A DNA stretch of 64,000 nucleotides from Lanius collurio (GCA_020086605.1 JACBWW010000041.1:2108422-2172421); one strand, 5' to 3'. Numbered from the stretch's first letter, positions 11,579-23,722 are shown. A program made the numbers and translations. The notes: generated by a model not told the origin, from the letters alone.

Positions 11579-13297
11579 GACATCTCCCTTCAGACCTACC
11601 TCATCACAGGGGAAGACGCAGAACACCTTTGGGGAAAAGAAACATGGTGCACTTTTACTGGAGAGTTTTATGCAAGAGTAGGTGTAAGATATTTAAGTTA
11701 ATTATTTAAATCTGTATATATTGTCACAAGATTTATTTATAGTTACTTCTTTTTTTTTTTTTAATTTCTGAAAACAAAACAAACCTCCAACCCAAGGTCT
11801 TTCATTTCACGGTGCAACAGTAGAAGTCTTCTGCTTCGTGGTTTATTTAATTCAGTTCTGAGTTATCACAGGTGTGCTGCTACTCCGTGTCCTAAGCCAG
11901 GTGACATCCAACTCCTCTCTTCCCACCTTTTGCACTGTCTGTGTGTTGTTTGGTGTTGTTGTACAGTGGGTGGCTGGTTGCTTGGTTGGTTTTTAGGGCT
12001 GTTTTACCCTCCCCTGCGCAGTTTCCGCCCCGCCGGTGCCTCCCAGCAGCTCCCGGCCTGGGAGCAGGGGGTGCCCGGGTGGGATGGCAGCGCGGAGCCA
12101 CACCCAGTGCCTGATCCCCTTGGCTGCCTCACTGCAGCGGGGGGTTCAGCCGGGCACGGCGAGCGCTGCTGCACAGCTACCCCCCAAATCTGGGTTTAGA
12201 TCTGCCAGCGCTGAACTTTGAGCTTCCCTGCAGTCCATCTCCTCAGCGAGGCCAAAACACCTCTGTTGGCTCAGCTGGGTTTTTCTCTTTAGATAAACTG
12301 TGGGAGCTTTTATTTGGTACAATTGCTGGGCATGAGGCTAAAAAAGAACATGTCTGTCCCCCCCCCCAGCAAACACACTGGGGAACACGCTTCCATGAAC
12401 CAGCTCCACTTCACTCAAATCAAATTCCCTTTCAGATTTGGAGGCTACATTCATTTTTCAAAGTGTGGAGAGCTCTGTAACACTCCTGAGTTTTCTACAA
12501 GGCAAAAGTGTTTGCTGGTTTGCAGCAAACACAAGCTCCACAGAAAGAATTTAGATTGATGATGAGGAATTGAGGTTGGTTTGTACTATTTATTATTTTT
12601 GCTGCAGTATTTGGAAGGAGAAATATGCTGCTTTTTTTTTCTGTCTCATTCCCTGACGAAGTTGATTAATTTCTACCTCACTGACTCTCAAAGCCAGTCT
12701 CATAACAAATTCTGCATGGGAGGAAGGTACCACTTTCCTGCTTGGGCTTAAAGTTCTGGAGGAGGGCCTGGGGGAACAATCATAATCCCAAATCTCTCTT
12801 TTTCTCCATATGTAGCCAGAAGTATTCAGGATAGAGTTGGTTGCATCCTATTTGAGCCTTGTCACGTTTGAGCTATCTTTACCCAGTGGTTTACTTTTAG
12901 TAAGGGTAATCATGGTGAAAATATTTGCAGGCAGCTGTCAGGCTGCAGTACTATATCGTCATCAAGTAACCCTATATTTTTCCTTATATATTTTGCAAGT
13001 GTAACTCATGTCTCTAACGTGATGAAGGAAAAGATAGGTTTGATTGGGGGGGAATCACTGAAGGGATTTGTGTGTCCTTTTTTTTTTGGCCCCCCCTTTT
13101 TTTTTCCCTTTTATTTAAAAGATACTTCATCTTTGGGGCATTAATATATTAAGTGGGAACCAGGACTAACCCCAATGTTCAATGACTTAGAGGACGTTTA
13201 CAGATCATCTTCCAATCTAAACTAATTATTTCTGGCTACACACAATTCTTTGAGTTCAGCTTTTTATATTTTCCTCTTTACATTCCTACACAAAAGC

Positions 13298-13314
13298 CTT
13301 TGTTCCTTTGTATG
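13298..13314 (+). promoter_or_regulatory. Weak Sox/Oct-like motif pair in FGF4 3' UTR
   Basis: CTTTGTT at 13298 (HMG/Sox core) is followed two bases later by TTTGTATG (one mismatch from an octamer on the other strand). In mouse, a Sox2-Oct4 enhancer lies in the Fgf4 3' UTR, which makes the position suggestive. The spacing and octamer match are poor, so this is only a candidate. Confidence 0.15.
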
Positions 13315-13852
13315 GTATAGACCTGCCTGTATCCTCTACTTACACATGACCTTGAAGACAAACTCTACTCACCAAAGTTCAGTAAGATCAGAGCAGACCA
13401 AGACCAGACCTTAAGGCAGCTGCCCTCATGGCAAAAATAATTAAGGAAAAGGAAATGTCATGCCTAAGGATTCTTAAGTATTTTTTTTTTTCTGTAAAAC
13501 TGGGAATTTTCTGTACTTTCTATGTTTTCTGTATGTGAGTAATCATTGTGTATTTATCACCACTACCTCTGACAACTGATGATTTTGTTCCAGATTTCAG
13601 ATAGCAAAATCAGACCACAAAGGTTCTCTCTGGGAATGGTTCTTTGCCACTTTTCACTTCATTAAATCCACAACCAATGGCCTCACACGGGATATGTTCA
13701 GAGGTAGCTGTTGTAACTTTGAAATATTGTGATGCAACCTTGATAACAACCTTACATGGTATGAGCTGTCACCATTTACCAGAATCTGTCTGTAGTTTTA
13801 TACAGGTGCTGTTCAAGACTGTGGTGTATGTGCTGTGCACACTTAAATGCAT

Positions 13853-13858
13853 AATAAA
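13853..13858 (+). terminator. FGF4: FGF4 poly(A) signal AATAAA
   Basis: Canonical hexamer about 2.3 kb after the FGF4 stop with GT/T-rich sequence 20-50 bases downstream. It is the last good plus-strand signal before the FGF4-FGF19 spacer. Confidence 0.6.
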
Positions 13859-14394
13859 TGATGAACGTTTACAATGCCTGAATCCCTGGTGCTGCTTTTT
13901 AACTCTTTATAATGCAATGCATCCTGCACAGGAAAAAAAAAAAAAAAGCTATTTCACTTTCCCAAAGCCTTTGCACCTTTGCCAGCTACTCCAGGACTGA
14001 CAGCCTGGATTTCTTACTCAGCTAAAGTTCCCCCTGCCAAAGCTGGACGTTGTCCAGGAGCTCCCAGCTCCCAGCTCAGTAACAGATATGCACTCTTGCA
14101 TCTGCCACACGCTGCTGCTCCTGCTGGCGTTGTTTCCCTGGTTATTAACAACAGCAGTGCCCAAAATGAATGGTCAGAGGCACAGAGCAGCTGCAAGGGT
14201 TATGTTGCTCGTTGTTAATGTTACAAACAAACCTGATGGCCTGGTTTGGGCTCCAGTGAGGGCTGGTGGCTCTCCCTGTGAAGTGTGACAGCACCGATGC
14301 AAAACCTGTTTGGTTTGGGATAGAATCTTTTTTACAACTCGTGTTCATGCTCAGTACACATCTATAGAGATCTGAGGGGCTGTGTGACATCACA

Positions 14395-14637
14395 TGGCAA
14401 GATTAGGAAACATTTCTTCCCTGCAAGAGTGGTCAAAGCTCCCAAGGGAAGTGGTGGAGTCACTGTCCCTGAAAGTGTCCAAAAAATGAGTTGATGTGGC
14501 ACTTTGTGATATGATTTAGGGGATGTGTTGATGTGGCACTTTGTGATATGATTTAGGGGATGTGGAGGTGGCTGTTTGAAGGCTGGACCTGATGATCTTG
14601 GAGGTCTTTTCCAACCCTAATGACTCTGCAATTCTTT
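14395..14637 (+). mobile_element. CR1 LINE 3' fragment with internal duplication
   Basis: It reads in CR1 sense orientation: AGGAAACATTTCTTCCCTGC, then GGTCAAAGCTCCCAAGGGAA, and ends with GACCTGATGATCTTGGAGGT and TTTTCCAACCCTAATGA. A 37-base tandem duplication interrupts it at 14491-14564. Confidence 0.85.
14491..14564 (+). repeat. 37-bp exact tandem duplication
   Basis: The 37-base unit starting TTGATGTGGCACTTTGTGAT occurs twice back to back, at 14491-14527 and 14528-14564, with no mismatch, inside the CR1 tail. Being identical, the duplication is younger than the element. Confidence 0.95.
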
Positions 14638-15458
14638 GGCCCAACTTTCATTTATAAACACTCACACACGTGCACACTTTATGTCCCATTCCTGTGCTTT
14701 CAGTTTTACCCTTTTCCTGGGATTAGGAATGGTTTCATAATGGGAAAGATAACATTCAGGTTTGATTTTCCACACCCTGACAGCAAGGGGAGTTTGTCCA
14801 GCTCAGTAAGGGCCATACAAATCAGAAATCCAGACACCACCATACAGACTTCTCCACTTCATTTTCCCCTGAGTGATGCTCTTTTTCTGTTCCTAGAAAG
14901 GGGAGGGCGATGGATGAGCTGGGAATGTCCAGTGCCCTCGCTCTGAACAAGGGCAATTTCTCTCTAAAGCTGTGCAGGCACTATAAATACGTGGCACAGG
15001 TGGAGTTTTTATAACTGCAAAATATAGCTGCAGTGTATTTAATGCTGCTATGAATAGAGGCAGAATAAATAGGCAGGCAGACATAATAATTTCTCATCAT
15101 TAACTTTTTTGTTTGCCATGTTCTAAAAAGAACAAACACAAATTTATCACTGCCAAAATTATAGCAAAGTGTTGTTGCCAGGGATAAAAAATTTCTTCAG
15201 CCTTGGGGATGAAATTTTATCAATTACAGTTTTAAGACTGGAGGTAAATCCTAAGGCTTGGCTGTTAGGAAGGTGAGATTTCAGAGTAGTAGATTTGCAG
15301 GTTCATAGGGCCTGGATACTGGTGCTGCACATGTGTCCTACCCACAATAAAATTTAAGGGCCACCACAGATGGAGCAGCTTGAGATGTCACAGAGGGCTC
15401 TGGAGAAACTTTCCTCCTCTGGCATCACCCATTTTTTGCTTCATTGCTAATTCAGCTT

Positions 15459-15697
15459 TCATAGAATCACAGAATCATGGAATCATGGAATCATGGAATC
15501 GTGGAATCTTGGAATCATGGAATTGTGGAATCAATCATGGAATCATAGAATGTGGAATGGTTTGGTTTAGAAGGAGTCTTAAAAGCCACCTCGTTCTAAC
15601 CCTCCAACCAAGGTGTCATGGGCAGGGACACCTTCCACCAGACCAGGCTGCTCAAAGCTGCATCCAACCTGGCCTAGAACACTTCCAGGGATGAGCT
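15459..15697 (-). mobile_element. CR1 LINE 3' fragment with expanded tail
   Basis: In plus-strand order: an expanded GAATCATG-type microsatellite (about 15461-15550), then GGAATGGTTTGGTTTAGAAG and the CR1 tail in reverse complement (GGCAGGGACACCTTCCACCA, CATCCAACCTGGCC). CR1 ends in short direct repeats; here they are expanded to roughly ten imperfect copies. Confidence 0.88.
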
Positions 15698-16139
15698 TTC
15701 CTCACATGACCTATCGAGGCAGTAAAATCAATGCATTAAAAGGGAAAAATCAGTTTCAACCCTCCAAAAGAAGGCACTGATACGTCATGGGTTGCAACAC
15801 TTCTGAGATCACTGAGAGCACTGCCATGGCCGATGCTCCTGCCGTCTACCATCTGCACAGAACAACCAAAAACCTTTCCTGAGGATGGATTCTGTAAGCC
15901 AGGCAGATTCCTATCCACCCCAGGATGATCCAGCCTGTGGGATAACCAGAAGGGGAGCCGTGCCAGCCTGGCCCTACACCGTGTCCTTGCTGGCCAGGGG
16001 AAGGACAGAGACTCCCCATCCCTCCTTTGCATCCTTGCCTGTTTTACACAGCCCGTGCTTAGCATTTTGTGACTCACCCGTGACATCTCCCAAGTTGTCT
16101 GTATCTAATCTGCGCTAACAAAAATCAGCATGACAAAAC

Positions 16140-16400
16140 ACTGCCTTGTATATAAATAGCCGCAGGTTTTTCAGAGCGGGTCACCAAGTTTATGGTGCCA
16201 GAGTCGGTTGTTCACACTTCACCACTTGGTTTCCACCGCAGCCTGTGAACTGACCGTGCAAGTGGCCAATTAAAGGCACTCTGCTAAGGGCTGAGGAGGC
16301 TTTTGATAATGACCAGCGAGCACCGCAGCGAGAAAGTTAAAAGGAATTCCCTGAAAGGCTGCAGCTCCCTTTATATGACACAAAACACTGTTGCTTGCCA
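16140..16400. promoter_or_regulatory. Candidate conserved non-coding element
   Basis: A non-repetitive block in the FGF4-FGF19 spacer that keeps several CpGs and contains an A/T core TATATAAATAG near 16150, a GGCCAATTAAAGG segment (16265) and a near-CArG motif CCTTTATATG (16369). This look is typical of vertebrate regulatory elements, but conservation cannot be tested here. Confidence 0.2.
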
Positions 16401-16439
16401 AGCGCAGATGAGAACAGATTTTTAATGTGGAAAAGCCAG

Positions 16440-16502
16440 TCTGAAGCTAAAAAAAAAAAACAAACCAAAACCAAAACAAACAACCCCACCAAAACAAAAC
16501 CA
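16440..16502. repeat. A/C-rich low-complexity tract
   Basis: A poly-A run followed by (CCAAAA)-like units. Simple sequence only. Confidence 0.8.
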
Positions 16503-16794
16503 TCCCAGTTCTCCTTGTACTAAATAATCTAAAAATGGATGGCACGGTGCAAAATCGTAATGGCAAGCTGCTATCAGGAAATACAACATGCAAAAGAGGG
16601 ACACAGCACAATTTCTGTTCCCTGCACATGAGTCATGATTTCCAGACTTCAGACAAGAAATATTTCCCTGAACCATTTGGTTTAAAAGTTTGATTGCTTA
16701 TAAAAATATCACCCAAGAAATGTCTGCGGCCAGTCAATTCAGGCAATCATTTAATGTAAAACAATGTCGCTTGCTTACATCATCATTTTCATCA

Positions 16795-16920
16795 TAAGTT
16801 CCAAGGCCAGGTTGGACGAGACTTGGAGCAACCTGGGGTAGTGGAAGGTGTCCCTACCCATGGCAGGGGGTGGAATCAGATGGGCTTTAAGGTCCCTTCC
16901 AACCCAAAGCTTTCTGTGAT
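16795..16920 (+). mobile_element. CR1 LINE 3' end, sense
   Basis: CCAAGGCCAGGTTGGACGAG, GGAAGGTGTCCCTACCCATG and GGTCCCTTCCAACCCAAAGC are the hallmark CR1 3' end. It is truncated at its 5' side. Confidence 0.92.
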
Positions 16921-16924
16921 TTTG

Positions 16925-17300
16925 TCCTTCTAAACACCATCCAGTCCAGCACCTTCTCATGGGCAGGACACCTTGACTGTCTCAGGCTGCTCCAAGCTCC
17001 ATCCAACCTGGCCTTGGACATTTCCAGGGATGGGGCAGCCACAGCTTCTCTGGGCACCCTGTGCCAGGGCCTCACCACCCTCACAGGGAAGAATTTCTTC
17101 CCAATATCCCATCTAACTCTGCCCTCTTTCAATTAAAGCCATACCCCTTGTCCTACCACCTTGTACCCCTGCCCAAAGTCCCTCTCCATCTCTTCCAGAC
17201 CCCCTTCAGGTACTGGAAGGGGTTCTAAGGTCTCCCTGGAGCCTTCTCTTCTCCAAGGTGAGCAACAGCAAAGTCCATCCCTTCCTTCCTGAATGCCCAG
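16925..17300 (-). mobile_element. CR1 LINE 3' fragment, antisense
   Basis: It begins directly after the sense copy and runs in the opposite orientation: ACACCATCCAGTCCAGCACC, CATCCAACCTGGCCTTGGAC, CCAGGGATGGGGCAGCCACA, CACCCTCACAGGGAAGAATT, CTTGTCCTACCACCTTGTAC. About 375 bases of the CR1 3' region, so longer than most fragments here. Confidence 0.93.
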
Positions 17301-19676
17301 TCGGACTCCATGAAGGGTGACAGAGGTGGTGAGCACCCAAAACTCAACTCAGCTGCCTCTGAGTGGTGGGTATAATGATTGATAATGACAAGCACTAGGA
17401 AAAATCATGCCAGGAAGGCTTGAACCTGGGCAGTTTATATTAATTCAACTTTTTGACACTAATATCCCTATTCTTTTAGCTCCTTGTTTCCAAGCTGTCA
17501 TAAATAGTCATCAAAATATGTTCATTAATACAGCAAAATTTATGAGATGTGAAGATTCAGGGTTTGCAAGAGCATGAGTTCAGTCAGTTTGGGGCTGAAT
17601 AAAACAAAATGAGGAATGGGTGCTCATTTATTGAACAGTCCCTGTACTGGGCACTGAAAGAGGCAGGACTCCTGACAAAAAAAAAGGTAGTGCATGACCA
17701 GATTTTGGTTTCAAAGCAGGTTTAATCAAGTTTTTCTTAAATTCTGAGAGCTGGAGTGACCTCAGGTAACTTCTAGTGTCATTCTGTGTGTGTAAATGCA
17801 ATTACATTTTATTACTAATCATACTATTTTACTGTGGGTACATACAGGAGTACTCATCCTCTATGGCTCCCCAGGCTGTGTTGACCTTCACTATCGTTCA
17901 TTCACACTGCTCCATATAGGTTAAAGAAAGTGATTTAGCGATGTTTGTACCAATTAACATATTCCAGATTTAAACTGGTTGCTAATCAGGTTACCTCTGA
18001 AGTACAAATCAGATCTTTATCAGCTTAAAGGTATTTGGCAAGTGTCAAAGCCACTTGGTAAAACTCGGTGGTTTCTGGGGAGCTACTATTTACATACTTT
18101 TTCGTTATCTCTGCAGCCACATCTGTTTGCTTCCAGTGCCTTCAAGAAAGGTGTTTGTAGTGCTGGCTGGGGCCAATACAGCTGTTGGATGTCACTGAGG
18201 GGAAGGGGGCCTGTGAGAAAAAGGGATGAGAAGCACCACCTGCAGGACCAGCATCCCTGAGAGATGGGAGAGGCCCCAACCTTGTGGGGATCTCCTTAAA
18301 GAAGATGAGAAGGAATGTCCAGCCATGCACCTCTGACTGACCTGGCAAGCTTGAGGGCTCACCCATGAGGAGCATTTTGGAGCTTTTGGTGGATGAACCT
18401 TTTATAAACTCTTTCTCTTGGCCACAGGGTAACTGGATCCTTGCTGTGATCCCTGTCCAAGGTGGGGATTGACCAAAGCTGGTTCGTGGCTGAGCAGCGC
18501 AGTGGGATGGATGTCCATTTCAGAGCTCCTTCATCAGCAAGCCAAGGTTGCTCCAGGACCTCCCCATGCCCACTATCATTGCTAAAACCCAGCACTACAA
18601 TGGCCCTTTCCCATCTCAAGCCCCTCCTGGCCCCGTGGCAGGGCAGCCCCAGTAGCCCCGAAAGACTCAGCTCCTCTACCAAGAGTGAGTACCACTGCTC
18701 TGCCAGGCCTGGAAACCCCTCTCCTCTTCCTCCTGGAGGGAGGGAGACCACTGTGCTCCAAACCTTTCCCCTGTCTGAGAAAGGGCCTGTAACAGCTCCT
18801 CAGTGTTCTCCTTCCATCCCAAATCCCGCTCCGAGGCAGCTGCTGTGAGCAGGAGCTCAGCCACGGGGAGTTACACATTAACCCGGGCAGTTAGCTCCCT
18901 ATCTCCCCTGTGCACTCTCCCTCTGGAGCCAGAGTGTCTTTCTGTCGGTGCCTTTCCTTCAATGAGCCCTGAGATAAGGGCTGATCTCCCCGGGCATGGG
19001 CGCTGCAGCCTGGGGTTACTCCTGTGCGATGACCCCGGGTCTCCCGCGGTGCTTGCTCCAGGAACCTGGGCAGGAATGACCTGCCAACAGCCATAACTTT
19101 AGCTGCAATTTATTACAGCTTTTCCACAGCCCCGAGGGAAGATTACCTTGGTCACTTTTCGCCTGGGTTTTGACCTTCCTCTGCCAGGGCAGGGTGACTG
19201 GCATTGCTTTTCCCCAGAGGCCCTGCCCATGCCTGGCTTCCTCCTCACATTATGCCCAGAACCATCCCTCATCCAAGCCAACACTCTTCCTTCTTCCACA
19301 TCCTGTTTGGACACATTTTCATACTCCTCTTTTGATTTCCTACCGCCTTTCCTGATGTTTTTTCGTTGTGTTCTCTCCGATCTCCTTCCAATTCTCTCCT
19401 ACTTTTTCTTCTCCTTGAACTCATTTGTTAGATTTTATTCTGGAGAACTTGTGCACCACGCTAAGGCCAAAGACACTCAAGGTCAAAGACACCCCAGCTT
19501 TACCCAAGCATGGGCCTGGCCTTGCCTGCTGGCCCAGGTCAGATGAGCAGTGATGCAAACTCTGCCAATGTGGGAGCGACTCATACCTGCATCCAACGCC
19601 GTGAGTCAGACTTGTTCCTGCAGATGTTAATGTGCATGGACTGCCTGCTATGTTCTTGTCAGGGTGGGTTTATTTT
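17301..19676. other. Intergenic spacer, no gene seen
   Basis: Open frames on both strands are short and unlike known families. A moderately GC-rich part lies at about 18440-19270. No repeat or RNA gene is recognised. Confidence 0.55.
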
Positions 19677-19920
19677 CACAGAATCACAGGATCATGGAAT
19701 GGTCTGGGTCGGAAGGAACCTTTAGAGGTCATTTACTCCAATGAGCAGGGACATTTTCAACAATACCACGTTCCTTGAGGCCCTGTTGAACCTGACCTTG
19801 AGATTTTCCAGGAATGGGGCATCCACAGCCTGTCTGGGCAACCTGGGCCAGTGTACCACCCCCTTCATTTCAAAAAAGCTCCTCCTCGTACTTAGTCTGA
19901 ATCTACCCTGTTTAAGTTTT
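19677..19920 (-). mobile_element. CR1 LINE 3' fragment
   Basis: The plus strand shows CAGAATCACAGGATCATGGA, GGTCGGAAGGAACCTTTAGA, GAATGGGGCATCCACAGCCT and GTCTGGGCAACCTGGGCCAG, i.e. CR1 in reverse orientation with its terminal repeats on the left. Confidence 0.92.
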
Positions 19921-22900
19921 AAACTCTTTCTAAGTGCTCTGTATCTGCCCTGTATCTGCCCTGAATTTTCATCTTCTGTGTTAAATTCTCCTTTTCAGTT
20001 TAGCACAGAGCTTCTGACCTGCCCAAATTTCATTTTGACCCAAGTATCTCCTTTCCCTCAGTCCTTTGTGGTTTTTCTCCCCACATCTCAGGGCTGCAGA
20101 GGTGACCAAAGAAGTTTTCAGCCAGCCATGGCCAAGCTCAGCCTGTGAGGAGTTCTACACATCTCTCTGAAGAGCAAGGTGTACCAGTCACAAACCCCGA
20201 TGGAAGGAGAACTAGAACACCAAGTGTCTGCCTATGAGCCAGAAAAGCATAAAAACCAGGTTGTTTGTGCTCCCTGATAAGCTATCAGATGTGATTCACT
20301 AGGTGGTATCTGTTTTAGCAATCACAGCACGGGCATTTCACCACAGGGTTTGTTAGCATGCTTAGGGTGGTCAAGGAAAAACACTGCAGTGTTTATGGAG
20401 CTCTGTAAATTACAAATATAGCTGCGATTGTCCCATGCCCCGATGGAATAATCACAGCAAAGGGTGTTTTAATCAGAAAGATATCTATATAGATGGCCAT
20501 CTCACATGGCTTTGTGTTCAATGGGGATTGATAGTGATTAGGTTCGAAAGATTTGATTTCTGCTGAAGTCAGATCTATAAATAGAAGCCCAAGAAATCAC
20601 AGAGCAAGATAAACAGAAAGTCTTTGACCTCGAGGGTCAGAAATTTAGCATCTTCCACAAATCCCTAGAAATAATGGTCACATCCAAGGCAGTGATTTGG
20701 TTTAAATTAATTCCTGCTATTTATTTGGTTCATTTAAATATGCACAAAAGACAGAGATACACAATTTTCATTATATAATGGGTATTTTAACCATAAAATA
20801 CCATTGGCAAATAACTCGTGGAGTTGATATTTTGGATTAGTAGTTAGTAAATAGCAAAGAATGGGACTTCATGGAATAAGATGATCTCACGTGATTATTC
20901 CTCAGAGTGTACTAAATTAGAGCTTATTCAGTAAATGTTATCATTTTGGTGTATAACTTAGTCCAAAATAGAGATCAAAGGAGTAAATACAGGCACAAAG
21001 GTTAATGTGATGAAAGTCTATCAAAATATTCCCTGAGGTTAAAAATCCAGACATTTCATTTCAGTCTTTACACTTTTTATTATCAAATAAATACCACAAT
21101 GGCAATGTTCACATTAGAAATAGCACAGCAATTGCCACCCTTCTAAACAAAGTCCTCCTATGCAACCTGGGTGACTCTAATAAAATAATTACATGTATTT
21201 GGACCCTGTAAGCCTCATCTTACTCTTAGTCGCAGATAAGCAGCAAAATGTAGAACAGGAGAATAGTATTTAAAGCATTTAGTGAATAAAGGCTGAAAAA
21301 TCACTGAACACCAGTTCAGGTGGAGCTGGTGTAAAAAGAGTCTCCAGGTATTCTGTGTTTGCCAGTCAGGTGAGAGTGAAGTGGTGATCTCACAGAATGA
21401 GGGAAGGCATGTGCTTGGAAGCACGTGCTGCATTATTAATAATGTATTAACAATTACATAATTAAATAATTATTATTATTTAAAGCTCGGTTTTTAAATA
21501 AGTCATGCTCTTCTGCTTAATGATGGCAGCAAATAAATAAGGTTACCAGTGCAGTCACTGAATGGCCCACACTGAATCAGAGTTTAACAGTCATGGAAAT
21601 ATTCTGCTGTAATCACCTTCTGACTCTTACAGAAAGGTGAGCAGAGGCAGAAATAAGGACAAGATCTACATTTAATAAAAAGCTGTGAGTGTTCATGTGG
21701 GTGTCACAGTTGCAGATTGAAAATTACCACATTCCCTTCCCCTCAGGACACAAATCTGAGTTTCTTTCCATTAGATTTCTGGAAGATGACGTGGTGCAAA
21801 TTTGCATTTATTCATTGTTTGCACTCTCCAGCAGTTAATTAAGAAAAATATGGAAGCAAACATGCACCTGCCTTGCCAATTTGTTCTGATTCTAATCAGA
21901 GGAGCATCAAACATGCTGTCCCCTTGATTGTGCAGAGAGTCCCCCTCCCCTTGCAGGTTTGCCAGGGACAGTTGGGCACTCACCTGCACAGGGAGCTGTG
22001 TTAACAGAATTACCTCTGCATGTGACCATGGATAAAAATATTTCTTTGTGCTGGTGGTGGGAGTGCACTGAAGGATATGTTCCTTGGTAAAAGGGAAGAG
22101 TGAATGAACTGGCAAGCATAAACCCACGTTCAAGGCAGATCCAGCACAGGTTTTTTATACAGGATCACGAAAACACAAGAGCCACAGCTCTGTGGTTGTG
22201 TCTGTAGATGTAAACATACATACACCCACTTAAAAATACCTCTGCTTCCCATCAACACCTATTCCTTTTTTACCTTTCATGGGGATCTGTGAAATTTCAC
22301 TGAAGTTTACAGTTCACAATTTTGTTCAACATGGTGACACTAGGAGCAAATCCACTTAATAATTCTGTTACAGAAAATGTTCAAAAGTCAGTGCTAATTC
22401 ATTTTATATTGCTCACAAGCACTTAAAAAATTGAGCTACTCTAGAAGACTGTTAAGTGACACACAGCCTCAGGAGATTTCTGTGGCATTCCCATAAAATT
22501 CCTGCAATAAAATCCTCTTGGAAGTTAGTGGAAATAATCAGAGAGTCTAATACAGTTTGGTTTTTTGTTTTCTTGGTTTTTTTAAGAAATAGAAGGCCAC
22601 AAAAATGTTGGTAATAAGATGATGTGCAACAAAGAATAGCCTGTGGTAAAAACACTCCTTTTTTTTCCTGCTAAGGAGATTACAAGGTTATAATTTGTAA
22701 AATAAGCATATTCCTGTTAATTAAATTAAGGACTTGGGCTGCATAAGCAAATATCAATCACAGGAGAGAAAGAGGGAGAGGGATGCTGAGTTTCACACAT
22801 AATTTGTTTCTGGCTACTTAGCAGGGCTATGACAGACATTGGCTAAGTAGAAAGCAAACATTTACTATTTAGTTCTCCTTTCCAGCTAACACCTACACGC

Positions 22901-23100
22901 CTCTATTAGCAAAAGCTGCCTCCTTTGGCAGAGAGGATGGTTTGTTGTGAAAATTTTTCCCTGTGATGGCTTTAAAAGAGCATTTGCTGCTAATTTAAAG
23001 ATGTATCAGCACTGATTAATTAACAAACATATTCTTAGGCTTTTATACTTTTTAAGTTGCAGAATGCTTTATGCAGTAAACCTGATTCAGGTGTACTGAA
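19921..23100. other. AT-rich intergenic spacer
   Basis: No gene is seen. The block 20390-21110 is notably AT-rich and non-repetitive, with a perfect MEF2-type site CTATAAATAG at 20575-20584. An extreme AT stretch of TAATAAT-type lies at 21430-21490. Such blocks between developmental genes often contain enhancers; none can be proven here. Confidence 0.45.
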
Positions 23101-23128
23101 GTGAGGAGGGATTCTTCCACTGCCTTCC

Positions 23129-23722
23129 GTGAAGTCGAGCCCTAAATCAGATGCTGATAAGGAAATATACCCATCCCATCTGTGGTTCATCCCATTTCAG
23201 ACAAAAAAAAATCTGTGCCAGCCTCTCATGGGTACAGGGAGAGTTTGGAAAAGCCTTCCCCACACTGCCTGTCCCCTTAAAGTGCCAAGGAAAACGGCAG
23301 TCCCTGATCTCCAAGGAGGAAGGGTGGTGCTCTCTCTGGCTGCCTCAAAGGTGCCCAAGGCCAGACCCAAGGCAAAACAAGCCCTACACCCCCAAGGGAG
23401 GTGGGAAACTCCTTTTGGGATTCACAGCTCCACACCCCACTCACGTCCAGCACCCCAAACTTGCAGCCTCAGCTGGCTGCCCCCAACAAGGGCCCTTGTG
23501 TGGGGAGGCATCGATGCCACTCCGCTAAATGTCAGCTCCGAGTGGCACAGCCCGAACAAAGAAGGGGGAATGCTGTGTCATGGCATGGGCTGCGGGCTGG
23601 CAGGGCACGCTGGAAACAACAGAGCCACTTCAGCTGCAGCCCTGCAGGAATGTGGTTCCTTGGAAGGAGAAGGGGGAGGGAGGCACACTCGGATGGGAAC
23701 AGCGGTTTGGAAACCTGTCTGA
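23129..23722 (+). other. GC-richer segment with a 197-codon open frame, probably non-coding
   Basis: This is the longest open frame in the FGF4-FGF19 spacer outside repeats. It encodes no recognisable domain and has no clear splice, Kozak or neighbour support. Two other frames overlap it, as expected in stop-poor GC-rich DNA. I list it because a reader may meet it in automated predictions, not because I think it is a gene. Confidence 0.1.

Larger units (their letters stand above)
11579..13880 (+). other. FGF4: FGF4 3' UTR (predicted extent)
   Basis: No further coding sequence follows the stop. An AU-rich element (ATTTATTTAT at 11731) occurs early, as expected for an unstable growth-factor mRNA. 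AATAAA at 13853-13858 is followed by a GT/T-rich stretch, making it the best polyadenylation signal. The UTR would be about 2.3 kb. Its end is a prediction, and earlier sites cannot be excluded. Confidence 0.6.
13881..16139. other. Intergenic spacer with CR1 tails
   Basis: Non-coding. It holds an A15 run at 13932-13946 and two CR1 fragments annotated separately. Nothing else is recognised. Confidence 0.6.

Noticed and set aside
23129..23722. 197-codon plus-strand open frame as a new gene
   Set aside because: No known family, overlapping open frames in all registers, and no exon-like borders; kept only as a low-confidence note.
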